Origin: Pseudomonas sp. RIT409
GTDB taxonomy: Bacteria; Pseudomonadota; Gammaproteobacteria; Pseudomonadales; Pseudomonadaceae
Reading direction: 5' to 3'
DNA: 64,000 bases
Assembly (NCBI RefSeq): GCF_003052515.2
Contig: NZ_QARE02000002.1
Coordinates: forward strand, 367,650 to 431,649
Positions 9,281-19,172 of this stretch are shown piece after piece. A program made the translations under genes and the position numbers. Under the pieces are notes generated by a model. That model made no database searches. It saw nothing but the letters and a program-made list of their open reading frames with translations, and was not told where the DNA came from. Every line of letters starts with the position of its first letter. Position 1 is the stretch's first letter.

Positions 9281-9433
9281 GGCCGGGAATCCAGACGCTC
9301 TTGTGCTGATATCGGGGACGCGGCGGAATCGACACGGCCGCGTGGGTCGTGCAGTGTACAGGACATCACCTCGACAGTTTATTCCTGCTGCCCAATCACC
9401 CTATGATGGTCCGCAGCACGAGAGGAGTCGTCT

Positions 9434-10582
9434 ATGCCGTTGCCGTCCATGAAAGACCAGTTTGCCGCCTTGATCGCCGCGCCTTCCGTGAGCTGCACGC
9501 AACCCGCGCTGGATCAGTCCAACCGCACCGTCATCGATCTGTTGGCCAGTTGGCTGGGCGATCTGGGGTTCAAATGCGACATACGGCAGGTGAGCCCCGG
9601 CAAATTCAACTTGCTGGCCACCTACGGCTCGGGCCCTGGCGGGCTGGTATTGTCCGGGCACAGCGATACCGTTCCCTACGACGACGCGCTCTGGAAGAGC
9701 GATCCGCTGAAGCTGACGGAAGTCGACAACCGGTGGGTCGGCCTTGGCAGCTGCGACATGAAAGGCTTCTTCGCACTGGCGATCGAAGCCCTGCAGCCGT
9801 TGCTCGACAAGCCGTTCAAGCAGCCGTTGATTATTCTGGCCACCTGCGACGAGGAAAGCTCGATGTCTGGCGCAAAGGCGCTTGCAGCCGCGGGAGGCGT
9901 CCTTGGGCGGGCAGCAGTGATCGGCGAGCCCACGGGGCTGAAGCCGATCCGACTGCATAAGGGCGTCATGATGGAGCGCATCGAGATTCTCGGCCGCAGC
10001 GGCCATTCGTCGGATCCGAGCCTCGGAAACAGTGCCCTCGAGGCCATGTATGACGCCATCGGCGCACTCAAAGGGCTGCGGCAGGAGTGGCAGACGGCGT
10101 TCAACAACCCGCAGTTCAGCGTCCCTCAGCCGACCCTGAATCTCGGCTGTATCCATGGGGGGGACAACCCCAACCGCATTTGCGGTCAATGCTCGCTGGA
10201 GTTCGATCTGCGCCCTCTGCCAGGCATGGACCCGGAGATGCTGCGGTCCGCCATCCGGCAGAAACTGCAACCGTTGGCCGAGCACCATCAAGTGAAAATC
10301 GACTACGCACCGTTGTTCTCGGAGGTCGCGCCGTTCGAGCAGAGTGCCGATGCGGAACTGGTGCGGGTCGCCGAGCGTCTGACCGGGCACACGGCCGAAG
10401 CGGTGGCATTTGGCACCGAAGCGCCTTATCTTCAGCGCCTCGGTTGCGAGACCATCGTTCTGGGCCCTGGCGATATCGCCTGCGCGCACCAGCCTGGCGA
10501 GTATCTGGAAATGTCACGTTTGCAGCCTACAGTGCGTCTGCTACGTCAATTGATCGAATATTACTGCCTGACTCAGCCTTGA
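9434..10582 (+). CDS. argE: Acetylornithine deacetylase
   Basis: 382-residue M20-family zinc hydrolase that removes the acetyl group from N-acetylornithine in arginine synthesis. Metal and catalytic motifs are visible: LSGHSDTVPYDD, GSCDMKGFFA, CDEESSMSGAKA and the GRSGHSSDPS dimerisation segment, with a late His in IACAHQPGEYL. The ATG follows GAGAGGAGTCGTCT. argA lies 142 bases downstream in the same direction, separated by a short leader ORF. Pseudomonas mainly recycles the acetyl group through ArgJ, so the physiological weight of ArgE here is uncertain. Confidence 0.93.
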   Translation: MPLPSMKDQFAALIAAPSVSCTQPALDQSNRTVIDLLASWLGDLGFKCDIRQVSPGKFNLLATYGSGPGGLVLSGHSDTVPYDDALWKSDPLKLTEVDNRWVGLGSCDMKGFFALAIEALQPLLDKPFKQPLIILATCDEESSMSGAKALAAAGGVLGRAAVIGEPTGLKPIRLHKGVMMERIEILGRSGHSSDPSLGNSALEAMYDAIGALKGLRQEWQTAFNNPQFSVPQPTLNLGCIHGGDNPNRICGQCSLEFDLRPLPGMDPEMLRSAIRQKLQPLAEHHQVKIDYAPLFSEVAPFEQSADAELVRVAERLTGHTAEAVAFGTEAPYLQRLGCETIVLGPGDIACAHQPGEYLEMSRLQPTVRLLRQLIEYYCLTQP

Positions 10583-10638
10583 GTGCGGGGTTTGAGCCGG
10601 GGGGCTACGGCCGCCATCCAATCCAGAAGGAGATCCGC

Positions 10639-10665
10639 GTGTTGCGATGCCTGTTCCGACGATAA
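10639..10665 (+). CDS. Putative argA leader peptide (8 aa)
   Basis: A perfect AAGGAG (10627-10632) lies six bases before GTG, followed by codons for MLRCLFRR and TAA. Three of eight residues are Arg, all read by the codon CGA, and two stand side by side directly before the stop. The ORF precedes argA, the first committed step of arginine synthesis, by 59 bases. The layout suggests an arginine-responsive leader peptide. It could be a chance ORF; no terminator/antiterminator pair is obvious. Confidence 0.4.
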   Translation: MLRCLFRR

Positions 10666-10724
10666 AGCTCATGCCGTTGTGAGCGTCTACCCCTCGTCCC
10701 TTTTTGCTACAGGCCGGTCTGGAT

Positions 10725-12023
10725 ATGCCCGATTACGTCAATTGGCTTCGCCACGCGTCTCCCTACATCAATGCCCACCGGGATTGCACCTTCATCGTCA
10801 TGCTTCCGGGCGACGGTGTCGAGCATCCTAACTTCGGCAACATCGTGCACGACTTGGTGCTGCTTCACAGCCTGGGCGTGCGCCTGGTGCTGGTGCACGG
10901 ATCTCGCCCGCAAATCGAAAGCCGTCTGGCTGCGCGCGGCATCACACCGCACTTCCATCGCGACATGCGCGTCACGGACTCGGCGACCCTTGAATGCGTG
11001 ATCGACGCCGTAGGTGCATTGCGGATCGCAATTGAGGCGCGTCTGTCGATGGACATGGCCGCCTCGCCCATGCAGGGCTCGCGCTTGCGGGTCACGGGTG
11101 GCAATTTTGTGACCGCGCGTCCGATTGGCGTGCTCGAAGGTGTCGACTATCAGCACACCGGCGAAGTGCGTCGGATCGACCGCAAGGGTATCAACCGTCT
11201 CCTCGACGAGCGCTCGATCGTACTCCTGTCGCCGCTGGGCTATTCGCCGACCGGGGAAATCTTCAACCTGGCTTGCGAAGACGTCGCCACCCGTGCCGCG
11301 GTCGATCTGGGGGCAGAGAAGCTGCTGCTGTTCGGCGCCGAATCGGGGTTGATGGACGAACAGGGGAATCTGGTCCGTGAACTGCGACCTCAGCAGATTC
11401 CCGCTCATTTGCAGCGTCTGGGTAACAACTACCAGGCCGAGCTGTTGGATGCGGCGGCCCAGGCGTGTCGTGGCGGGGTTGCCCGCAGCCATATCGTCAG
11501 TTATGCCGAGGACGGTGCCTTGCTGTCCGAACTGTTCACCCGCGCTGGCGGCGGCACGCTGGTGGCGCAGGAGCAGTTTGAGCTGGTGCGTGAAGCGTCG
11601 ATTGGCGACGTAGGGGGCTTGATCGATCTGATTACGCCACTGGAGGAGCAGGGTATTCTGGTGCGCCGCTCTCGCGAGGTCCTGGAGCGGGAAATCGAAC
11701 AGTTCAGCGTGGTCGAGCGCGAGGGACTGATCATCGCGTGTGCGGCCTTGTACCCGATTGCCGATTCCCAAGCCGGAGAGCTGGCGTGCCTGGCGGTGAA
11801 CCCCGAGTACCGTCACGGCGGGCGTGGCGACGAATTGCTGGAGCGCATCGAGGAGCGGGCAAAGGCGCAAGGTTTGAAGACGCTTTTCGTCCTGACCACC
11901 CGCACCGCCCATTGGTTTCGAGAGCGTGGTTTCGAACCGAGCAGCGTTGATCGGCTGCCTAGCGCCCGGGCGTCGCTGTACAACTACCAGCGCAACTCGA
12001 AGATCTTCGAGAAGGCGATTTAG
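10725..12023 (+). CDS. argA: Amino-acid N-acetyltransferase (N-acetylglutamate synthase)
   Basis: Catalyses acetylation of glutamate by acetyl-CoA, the first step of arginine synthesis, and is feedback-inhibited by arginine in the family. The 432-residue protein has an N-terminal amino-acid-kinase-like regulatory domain (LGVRLVLVHGSRPQIE, residues to about 290) and a C-terminal GNAT domain (CLAVNPEYRHGGRGDELLERIE). The start MPDYVNWLRHASPYIN matches the family; an in-frame ATG 7 codons upstream is less likely. Its own Shine-Dalgarno is weak, and the seven bases just before the ATG (10718-10724) are complementary to 10621-10627, next to the leader-ORF ribosome site. Confidence 0.95.
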   Translation: MPDYVNWLRHASPYINAHRDCTFIVMLPGDGVEHPNFGNIVHDLVLLHSLGVRLVLVHGSRPQIESRLAARGITPHFHRDMRVTDSATLECVIDAVGALRIAIEARLSMDMAASPMQGSRLRVTGGNFVTARPIGVLEGVDYQHTGEVRRIDRKGINRLLDERSIVLLSPLGYSPTGEIFNLACEDVATRAAVDLGAEKLLLFGAESGLMDEQGNLVRELRPQQIPAHLQRLGNNYQAELLDAAAQACRGGVARSHIVSYAEDGALLSELFTRAGGGTLVAQEQFELVREASIGDVGGLIDLITPLEEQGILVRRSREVLEREIEQFSVVEREGLIIACAALYPIADSQAGELACLAVNPEYRHGGRGDELLERIEERAKAQGLKTLFVLTTRTAHWFRERGFEPSSVDRLPSARASLYNYQRNSKIFEKAI

Positions 12024-12092
12024 GCCGGCTCGCCCGGAGGCAGTACATGCGGAAGTGCCGAGTGGACTTCCGCATCGTGTTGCTCTGTCGAA

Positions 12093-13694
12093 TCAGTTAC
12101 TGATCGCCAGAATACTCGCCTGATACGCGCCCACGAAGGTGTCGAAATCTACCGGCTCTTCGGTCTGCTCCAGCTCGGATTGCTGAGCCAGTGACTCCCG
12201 CGCCTTGCTTTCGAAGTTTGCCTGGTCCTCGGCACTCAATGGGCGGCTGCGGAAGTGCTCGGCGTGCTCCTGTGCCTGACGCAGCGAGAATGCCGTGAAG
12301 CTTTCCTTGTGCTCTGTCATGGCTGCCAACACCTGAGCAGAGGGCGTGAGCGAGACGTCCGCGACCTTCGCCCGTTGGGCAGCCAGCGATTTGACGTGTT
12401 CGTCGATGCCTTGACTCTTGTCCAGCAGGGCGCTGATCGGCTCGATCTGGTTTAGCAAATCATTCGCCCAGGTTTTCAAATCTACGGTCGAATTGTCGCG
12501 ACTCAACTGCAAGCCAGGTCGGCGACCTTCCTTGACCACGGTCAGGAAATTGCCGCTGGCATTACCACACTCGCAATCGGCCAACTGCGGGCTTTCCTGC
12601 AAGGCACAAAAGAGAATGAACGCATCGATGAACCGCGCCTGCTGCAGATCGATCCCGACCGGCAGGAAGGGATTGATGTCCAGGCAACGCACCTCGACGT
12701 ACTGTACGCCGCGAGCCATCAAGGCCTGGATCGGACGTTCGCCCGAATAGGTCACGCGTTTGGGGCGGATCGTCGAGTAGTACTCGTTCTCGATCTGCAA
12801 CACGTTGGTATTGAGCTGAATCCACTCGCCATCCTTGTGTGTACCGATCTCGACATAGGGCGCGTAGGGCGTGGCCACGGCCTTGCGCAGGCTGTCGGTG
12901 TAGGTCAGCAAGTCGTTGTAACACGGCGTCAGATCCGCCTGCGCGCTGCTCTGGTAGCCCAGGTCGCTCATGCGCAGGCTGGTGGCATACGGCAGATACA
13001 GGGTGTCGGCGTCGAATTGCTCCAGCTGGTGGGAGCGGCCGCGCATGAAACTGGCATCCAGTGCCGGCGATGCGCCAAACAGGTACATCAACAGCCAGCT
13101 GTAGCGCCGGAAGTTGCGGATCAGGCCGATGTAGCTCTCGGACTGGAAGTCCCGGTCGCTGCCTTCGAACGCCACGGTCGACTTGAGCACGGGCCAGATG
13201 TCTTCAGGCAGCGAGAAGTTGTAGTGAATACCGGCAATGCACTGCATTGTTTTGCCGTAGCGCAGCGCCAGGCCCTGACGGTACACATACTTGAGCTTCC
13301 CGATATTGGATGTGCCGTAGTAGGCAATCGGGATGTCTTCTTCGGCCGGCAGCGGGCACGGCATCGAAGGGCTCCAGATGTATTCGCTGCCCAGTTTGCT
13401 GTAGGCGAAACGGTGGATCTTGTCCAGGCTGTCCAGGGTGTCGGCGGGGTGGGTCAATGCCGGAGTGATGAACTCCAGCAGCGACTCGGAATAGTCAGTG
13501 GTGATCTGTTCGTTGGTGAGGGCAGAGCCCAGCGCTTCGGGATGCGGGGTCTGTGCCAGGCGGGCATCGCCTGTAACGCGCAGGCATTCACGCTCGATAC
13601 CGTGCAGGCACTTCTCCAGGAGGGAGAGGTGCGAGTGCTCGCCAAGCAGGGCCAGGCGGCGATTGAGAAGTTCGCTCAAGTTGGTTTCCTTCAC
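12093..13694 (-). CDS. gshA: Glutamate-cysteine ligase
   Basis: 533-residue cytoplasmic enzyme of the E. coli-type GshA family; it forms gamma-glutamylcysteine with ATP, the rate-limiting step of glutathione synthesis. Recognisable segments are GIERECLRV and [16 protein letters not shown] in the N-terminal half, [12 protein letters not shown], and [17 protein letters not shown]. It is convergent with argA (69 bases between stops) and monocistronic. The length is slightly longer than the E. coli enzyme. Confidence 0.96.
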   Translation of the reverse strand: MKETNLSELLNRRLALLGEHSHLSLLEKCLHGIERECLRVTGDARLAQTPHPEALGSALTNEQITTDYSESLLEFITPALTHPADTLDSLDKIHRFAYSKLGSEYIWSPSMPCPLPAEEDIPIAYYGTSNIGKLKYVYRQGLALRYGKTMQCIAGIHYNFSLPEDIWPVLKSTVAFEGSDRDFQSESYIGLIRNFRRYSWLLMYLFGASPALDASFMRGRSHQLEQFDADTLYLPYATSLRMSDLGYQSSAQADLTPCYNDLLTYTDSLRKAVATPYAPYVEIGTHKDGEWIQLNTNVLQIENEYYSTIRPKRVTYSGERPIQALMARGVQYVEVRCLDINPFLPVGIDLQQARFIDAFILFCALQESPQLADCECGNASGNFLTVVKEGRRPGLQLSRDNSTVDLKTWANDLLNQIEPISALLDKSQGIDEHVKSLAAQRAKVADVSLTPSAQVLAAMTEHKESFTAFSLRQAQEHAEHFRSRPLSAEDQANFESKARESLAQQSELEQTEEPVDFDTFVGAYQASILAISN

Positions 13695-13903
13695 GCGTCA
13701 GTCGGCCCTATATGGGGACGATATGGCGGTCTACAAGGGTGAAGAAAGGAACTGGCGTTTTCGCCTCGTTTTGGGTCTTAACGCCGATGCCCGTCACTGG
13801 TCATGCTCGCCCGTGAGGGGGCAGGCATGACCGGGAAATTTCGACCCTGCTGTCCCGATGCAGAGATTCAGCGCCGAAATTAACCCATATCCGTATCGGA
13901 CAG

Positions 13904-14287
13904 CTAGACGATCGCGAACGTGCCTTGTGCTTTAGCGACGAGCTTGTCGGCCTGGCGAACCTCGGCTTCGACCACCAGCGTGCGGCGACCGGCGTGGATC
14001 ACCGTGCCGATGCAGGTCACTTCACCCTCCGGGACGCCGCGCATGTAGTTGATCTTGCACTCCACCGTCACGCTTTGTTTGTCGAACCCGTGGGAGCTGG
14101 AACAGGCCAACCCCATCGCGATGTCGACCAGGCTGAACAGGGCACCCCCATGCATGACATTGCCGCGATTGCGAAGGTGCGGTTCGAGCGCGAGGGTGAC
14201 CTCGGCCGTCCCCTCGCCGAGCCGGACCAACCTGCACCCAAGCGTCTTGAAGTACGCACTTTCAGTCAGTTCTGCTGGGATATCCAT
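13904..14287 (-). CDS. PaaI-type hotdog thioesterase
   Basis: 127-residue hotdog-fold thioesterase with the family motif RGNVMHGGALFSLVDIAMG, in which HGG..F...D is the catalytic region. Such enzymes hydrolyse acyl- or phenylacetyl-CoA type thioesters; the substrate here is unknown. The ATG at 14287 overlaps the TGA of tex (TGATG), so it is translated by coupling from the tex message; an upstream TTG would add only one residue. The co-transcription with tex appears conserved in Pseudomonas (from memory). Confidence 0.88.
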   Translation of the reverse strand: MDIPAELTESAYFKTLGCRLVRLGEGTAEVTLALEPHLRNRGNVMHGGALFSLVDIAMGLACSSSHGFDKQSVTVECKINYMRGVPEGEVTCIGTVIHAGRRTLVVEAEVRQADKLVAKAQGTFAIV

Positions 14288-16608
14288 CAACGTTTCTTCA
14301 ATTGTTTGGCGTTGGCGAACAGCGAAGCCATGGCGTTGTTGGCCGGGGCTTGCGTCGCGGACTCCTTGCGAGGGGCGCTGCTTGGCTGGCGTTGCGCTGC
14401 ACCGGGGCGGGCGCCACGGGCACCATCGACCTTCTCGCCTGGCGTGTCGCTCATGCGCATCGACAAGCCCACGCGTTTGCGCGGAATGTCGACTTCCATG
14501 ACTTTCACCTTGACCACATCGCCCGCTTTGACGGCTTCACGCGGGTCCTTGATGAACTTCTCGGACAGCGCAGAGATGTGCACAAGACCGTCCTGATGCA
14601 CACCGATGTCCACGAAGGCACCGAAGTTGGTCACGTTGGTCACGACACCTTCCAGGATCATGCCCGGTTGAAGGTCCTTCAAATCCTCCACGCCGTCCTG
14701 GAATTCAGCGGTTTTGAATTCGGGGCGCGGGTCACGGCCAGGTTTCTCCAGCTCTTGCAGGATGTCGGTCACCGTGGGCAGGCCGAATGTCTCGTCGGTG
14801 AACTTCTTCGGATCAAGACGCTTGAGAAAACCCGCGTCGCCGATCAGCGAGCGGATGTCGCGGTCGGTCTGGGCAGCGATGCGCTGTACCAGCGGGTACG
14901 CTTCAGGGTGCACGGCGGACGAGTCCAATGGGTTGTCGCCGTTCATGACCCGCAGGAAGCCAGCGGCCTGCTCGAAGGTTTTTTCGCCCAGGCGCGGCAC
15001 TTTTTTCAACGCGGCGCGCGTTTTGAACGCACCGTTTTCATCGCGATGGGCGACGATATTCTGCGCCAGGGTGGTGTTCAGCCCCGAGATGCGGGCGAGC
15101 AGGGCGACCGACGCGGTGTTCACGTCGACGCCGACGGCGTTCACGCAATCCTCCACCACCGCATCCAGGCCACGCGCCAGCTTGAGCTGAGAAACGTCGT
15201 GCTGGTACTGACCGACGCCAATGGATTTCGGATCGATCTTTACCAGCTCGGCCAGCGGATCCTGCAAGCGGCGGGCGATGGAGACAGCGCCTCGGATCGA
15301 CACGTCCAGATCCGGAAACTCCTTGGCGGCCAGTTCCGACGCCGAATAAACCGATGCGCCCGCTTCGGAGACCATGACCTTGGTCATCTTCAGGCCTGGA
15401 TATTTTTTGATCAGCTCCCCAGCCAGCTTGTCGGTTTCGCGGCTGGCGGTGCCGTTACCAATGGCGATGAGATCGACCGAATGCTTGGCGCAGAGCGCCG
15501 CCAAGACCGCGATGGTCTGGTCCCATTGGTTCTTCGGGACGTGCGGGTAAACCGTGGCGTGATCCAGCAGTTTGCCGGTGGAATCGACCACCGCCACCTT
15601 GCAGCCAGTGCGCAGGCCAGGGTCAAGGCCCAGTGTCGCCCGCGGGCCGGCTGGCGCCGCCAGCAACAGGTCGTGCAGGTTGTGGGCGAAGACGTTGATC
15701 GCCTCGGTCTCGGCGCTGTCGCGCAATTCACCCAGCAGATCGGTTTCCAAGTGCGAATACAGCTTGACCTTCCAGGTCCACCGCACGACTTCGGCCAGCC
15801 ATTTGTCGGCTGGACGGTTCTGATTTTGCAGGCCAAAGCGCTCGCTGATCATTATTTCGCACGGATGCAGCGAGCCGGGCAGCTCTTCGCCGACTTTGAG
15901 CGCCGAACTGAGCACGCCCTCGTTGCGCCCTCGGAAGATTGCCAGCGCCCGGTGCGATGGCATGGTTTTAAGGGGTTCGTCGTGCTCGAAGTAATCGCGG
16001 AACTTCGCGCCTTCTTCCTCCTTGCCTGCCACCACGCGGGCGCTGATCACGGCTTCCTGCTTGAGGAAACCGCGCAGCTTTTCGAGCAGCGAAGCGTCTT
16101 CCGCGAAACGTTCCATCAGGATGTACTTGGCGCCCTCGAGCACCGCCTTGACGTCGGCGAAGCCCTTCTCGGCATCGACGAAGCGTGCGGCTTCGACATC
16201 CGGCGTCAGCGTCGGATCATTGAACAGGCCATCGGCCAATTCGCCGAGGCCTGCTTCCAGGGCGATCTGGCCCTTGGTGCGCCGTTTCTGCTTGTACGGA
16301 AGATAGAGATCTTCAAGGCGGGTCTTGGTGTCGGCGAGTTTGATATCGCGCGCCAGCTCCGGAGTCAGCTTCCCTTGCTCTTCAATGCTGGCAAGGATCG
16401 CCACGCGGCGTTCTTCGAGTTCGCGCAGATAGCGCAGGCGCTCTTCCAGATGACGCAATTGGGTGTCATCGAGGCTGCCAGTCACTTCTTTACGGTAGCG
16501 AGCGATGAAAGGCACGGTCGAGCCTTCATCCAGCAGCGCGACGGCCGCTTCGACCTGCTGCGGGCGCACGCCCAGTTCTTCGGCGATGCGGCTGTTGATA
16601 CTGTCCAT
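14287..16608 (-). CDS. tex: Tex transcription accessory protein
   Basis: 773-residue nucleic-acid-binding protein related to eukaryotic Spt6. The N-terminal helical Tex region begins [14 protein letters not shown], a YqgF/RNase H-like domain carries [21 protein letters not shown], helix-hairpin-helix segments include [20 protein letters not shown], and a C-terminal S1 domain runs from [20 protein letters not shown] to [14 protein letters not shown] basic Ala/Pro tail follows. The start at 16608 has AGGTGG upstream; the long open frame above it reads across the ompR promoter region and is not coding. It is divergent from ompR. Confidence 0.95.
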   Translation of the reverse strand: MDSINSRIAEELGVRPQQVEAAVALLDEGSTVPFIARYRKEVTGSLDDTQLRHLEERLRYLRELEERRVAILASIEEQGKLTPELARDIKLADTKTRLEDLYLPYKQKRRTKGQIALEAGLGELADGLFNDPTLTPDVEAARFVDAEKGFADVKAVLEGAKYILMERFAEDASLLEKLRGFLKQEAVISARVVAGKEEEGAKFRDYFEHDEPLKTMPSHRALAIFRGRNEGVLSSALKVGEELPGSLHPCEIMISERFGLQNQNRPADKWLAEVVRWTWKVKLYSHLETDLLGELRDSAETEAINVFAHNLHDLLLAAPAGPRATLGLDPGLRTGCKVAVVDSTGKLLDHATVYPHVPKNQWDQTIAVLAALCAKHSVDLIAIGNGTASRETDKLAGELIKKYPGLKMTKVMVSEAGASVYSASELAAKEFPDLDVSIRGAVSIARRLQDPLAELVKIDPKSIGVGQYQHDVSQLKLARGLDAVVEDCVNAVGVDVNTASVALLARISGLNTTLAQNIVAHRDENGAFKTRAALKKVPRLGEKTFEQAAGFLRVMNGDNPLDSSAVHPEAYPLVQRIAAQTDRDIRSLIGDAGFLKRLDPKKFTDETFGLPTVTDILQELEKPGRDPRPEFKTAEFQDGVEDLKDLQPGMILEGVVTNVTNFGAFVDIGVHQDGLVHISALSEKFIKDPREAVKAGDVVKVKVMEVDIPRKRVGLSMRMSDTPGEKVDGARGARPGAAQRQPSSAPRKESATQAPANNAMASLFANAKQLKKR

Positions 16609-16885
16609 AAAACCACCTGGCAAATATGTGTACAAAAATCCAGCGGCCGGCGAACCGCCTTGAGCGAGCGTTGCCTGACGTTGAGGGCGGCGCATTATAC
16701 CCAGTGAGGTCCGATTAGGGGATCGCCCTGTCGATTCCCGGTACAGCCAGCGACCGCGCCCGCTACGCCCCCTAACCGGCGAGGCACGGTGGCAGTAGCG
16801 ATACAGGAAAAATCTGCTAACAATGCACACGGTGCACATGGGCGCCGCTACGCCATAATGCGCGCCGAGACTAAAGGAGCATTCA

Positions 16886-17626
16886 ATGAGCAGCACTGCA
16901 CAAACGGCTGAAGGCGAAAAAATCCTCATCGTTGACGATGACCCGGGCCTGAGCAGCCTGTTAGAACGTTTTTTCACCAGCAAAGGCTACCGCGCCCGCG
17001 CCGTCGGTAATGTGGAGCAGATGGATCGCCTGCTGGCTCGCGAAGTCTTTCACCTCGTGGTGCTCGACTTGATGCTGCCCGGTGAAGATGGCCTTTCCGC
17101 CTGCCGCCGACTCCGCGCGGCGAATAACCAGGTGCCGATCATCATGCTCACGGCCAAAGGCGACGAGCTGAGCCGGATCAAGGGCCTGGAATTGGGGGCC
17201 GACGATTACCTGGCCAAACCCTTCAACCCGGACGAACTGATGGCACGCGTCAAGGCCGTCCTGCGTCGTCAATCCACACCGGTGCCCGGTGCGCCGGCCA
17301 GCGAAGATGAAACCGTTACCTTCGGCGAATACGAGTTGTCTCTGGCAACGCGCGAGCTCAAGAAGGGCGACGAGGTCCACATGCTGACCACAGGCGAGTT
17401 CGCCGTCCTTAAGGCGCTGGTCATGCACGCCCGGGAGCCGCTGACACGCGACAAGCTCATGAACCTGGCCCGAGGTCGTGAGTGGGACGCTCTCGAGCGC
17501 TCCATTGACGTGCAGATTTCCCGACTGCGCCGCTTGATCGAGGTGGATGCCGCCAAACCCCGCTACATCCAGACGGTCTGGGGCGTGGGTTATGTATTCG
17601 TGCCGGATGGCACCGGCAAACAGTAA
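16886..17626 (+). CDS. ompR: Two-component response regulator OmpR (AmgR)
   Basis: 246-residue OmpR/PhoB-class regulator. The receiver domain has the acidic pocket (IVDDDPG, about 15-21), the phosphoacceptor Asp61 in [13 protein letters not shown] and the conserved Lys in DDYLAKPF. The C-terminal winged helix ends [17 protein letters not shown]. In Pseudomonas this pair (AmgRS) handles envelope stress, including aminoglycoside-induced membrane damage. The ATG follows AAAGGAG. It is separated from envZ by 163 bases carrying two intrinsic-terminator-like hairpins. Confidence 0.95.
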   Translation: MSSTAQTAEGEKILIVDDDPGLSSLLERFFTSKGYRARAVGNVEQMDRLLAREVFHLVVLDLMLPGEDGLSACRRLRAANNQVPIIMLTAKGDELSRIKGLELGADDYLAKPFNPDELMARVKAVLRRQSTPVPGAPASEDETVTFGEYELSLATRELKKGDEVHMLTTGEFAVLKALVMHAREPLTRDKLMNLARGREWDALERSIDVQISRLRRLIEVDAAKPRYIQTVWGVGYVFVPDGTGKQ

Positions 17627-17678
17627 CGCGCAGTCGGCAGACTGATCACCGGGCAACTTGCTCGCGCTCATTGGCTGG

Positions 17679-17726
17679 CCAGCCACGTCGAATCGTCCAA
17701 AGGGCGGCTTCGATGTGGCTGGTTTT
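17679..17726 (+). terminator. Strong intrinsic terminator after ompR
   Basis: CCAGCCACGTCGAA (17679-17692) pairs with TTCGATGTGGCTGG (17709-17722) as a 14-bp stem with a single G-U wobble and a 16-base loop, followed by TTTT. The left arm can also form the competing palindrome TGGCTGGCCAGCCA (17672-17685). It stands between ompR and envZ and would limit read-through into the kinase gene. Confidence 0.65.
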
Positions 17727-17753
17727 GCTGTCTGATGCCTCCCGCGAACGTTC

Positions 17754-17772
17754 GCGAGCCTGGCTCGCTTTT
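17754..17772 (+). terminator. Second hairpin with T-run before envZ
   Basis: GCGAGC (17754-17759) and GCTCGC (17763-17768) form a 6-bp stem with a three-base loop, followed by TTTT. It ends 17 bases before the envZ start codon. It may act as a second weak terminator or restrict ribosome access to envZ. Confidence 0.4.
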
Positions 17773-17789
17773 GCAAAGTAGCTGTTGTC

Positions 17790-19103
17790 ATGAAAACACC
17801 GCTCTGGTTCCCGCAAAGCTTTTTCTCTCGCACCCTGTGGCTGGTGCTCATCGTCGTGCTCTTCTCCAAAGCGCTGACACTGGTCTATCTGTTGATGAAC
17901 GAAGACGTGCTGGTGGACCGGCAATACAGCCATGGCGTCGCGTTGACTTTGCGTGCTTACTGGGCGGCCGATGAGAATGATCGGCAAACGATCGCCGACG
18001 CAGCAGGCCTGATTCGGGTAGTGGGCGGCGGGGTGCCGGAAGGTGAACAGCACTGGCCCTATTCGGAAATCTATCAGCGTCAGATGCAGGCGGAGCTGGG
18101 CGCCGACACCGAAGTGCGTCTGCGTGTGCATGCGCCTCCCGCTTTGTGGGTGCGTGCTCCAAGTCTTGGTGACGGATGGCTCAAGGTGCCTCTGTACCCG
18201 CATCCGCTTCGGGGTCAGAAAATCTGGAGCGTGCTGGGTTGGTTCCTGGCCATTGGCTTATTGTCCACCGCGTCGGCATGGATCTTCGTCAGCCAGTTGA
18301 ATCGGCCTCTCAAACGGCTGGTATTCGCGGCTCGTCAATTGGGTCAGGGGCGTAGCGTGCGCCTGCCCGTAGGGGATACGCCGAGCGAAATGACGGAGGT
18401 GTATCGCGCGTTCAACCAGATGGCCGAGGATGTGGAACAGGCTGGGCAAGAGCGGGAATTGATGCTGGCTGGGGTCTCCCATGATCTACGCACGCCGTTG
18501 ACGAGGCTGCGCCTGTCGCTGGAGTTGATGCCCCGTGACAATGAGTTCATGGAAGGCATGGTCCGCGATATCGAAGACATGGACGCGATTCTCGATCAGT
18601 TTCTGGCGTTTATTCGGGATGGCCGCGACGAAGAGGTCGAAGAGGTCAACCTTGTCGAATTGATTCGCGAGGTGGTTGCGCCCTATAACAGCCCGGTGGA
18701 GCAGGTTCGCACGCGGCTGGAATCGATTCCGCCCTTTCCGCTGCGCCGAGTCTCGATGAAGCGCTTGTTGAATAACCTGATCGGCAATGCCATGCACCAC
18801 GCTGGCGACAATGTCGAAGTGGCGGCGTACGTGTCGGGTGACAGTGGCGCGCCGTATGTGGTGCTGAGCGTGCTCGATCGGGGTATGGGGATCGACCCTT
18901 CCGAGCTGGAAGGCATCTTCAACCCCTTCACTCGGGGCGACCGGGCGCGGGGGGGCAAAGGAACCGGCCTCGGGCTCGCGATCGTCAAACGCATCGCTGC
19001 CATGCACGGCGGCAATGTCGAGCTTCGCAATCGGTCCGGTGGCGGGCTGGAGGCGCGAGTGCGATTGCCTTTGGGGCTGATGTTGCCCAGGGATGCCGTT
19101 TGA
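17790..19103 (+). CDS. envZ: Two-component sensor histidine kinase EnvZ (AmgS)
   Basis: 437-residue inner-membrane sensor kinase. It has two membrane helices (about 14-36 and 147-168) around a periplasmic domain, a HAMP domain after residue 170 (LNRPLKRLVFAARQLGQG), the phosphoacceptor His231 in LAGVSHDLRTPLTRLRL, and an ATPase domain with N box (NNLIGNAMHHA), G1 (DRGMGID) and G2 (GTGLGLAIVKRI). It phosphorylates the adjacent OmpR. The Shine-Dalgarno before the ATG is weak, and the preceding terminator-like hairpins suggest lower expression than ompR. Confidence 0.95.
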   Translation: MKTPLWFPQSFFSRTLWLVLIVVLFSKALTLVYLLMNEDVLVDRQYSHGVALTLRAYWAADENDRQTIADAAGLIRVVGGGVPEGEQHWPYSEIYQRQMQAELGADTEVRLRVHAPPALWVRAPSLGDGWLKVPLYPHPLRGQKIWSVLGWFLAIGLLSTASAWIFVSQLNRPLKRLVFAARQLGQGRSVRLPVGDTPSEMTEVYRAFNQMAEDVEQAGQERELMLAGVSHDLRTPLTRLRLSLELMPRDNEFMEGMVRDIEDMDAILDQFLAFIRDGRDEEVEEVNLVELIREVVAPYNSPVEQVRTRLESIPPFPLRRVSMKRLLNNLIGNAMHHAGDNVEVAAYVSGDSGAPYVVLSVLDRGMGIDPSELEGIFNPFTRGDRARGGKGTGLGLAIVKRIAAMHGGNVELRNRSGGGLEARVRLPLGLMLPRDAV

Positions 19104-19172
19104 TAATCTGGCCATGATCCTGGTCACTGCAGGCGCCGACGAATCGTTCCTGCAGTGCGTGCCGTCGCTCTC

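Noticed and set aside
14302..16707. Very long open frame on the + strand opposite tex
   Set aside because: It is an antisense shadow produced by high GC codon bias; the - strand frame encodes Tex with all its domains.
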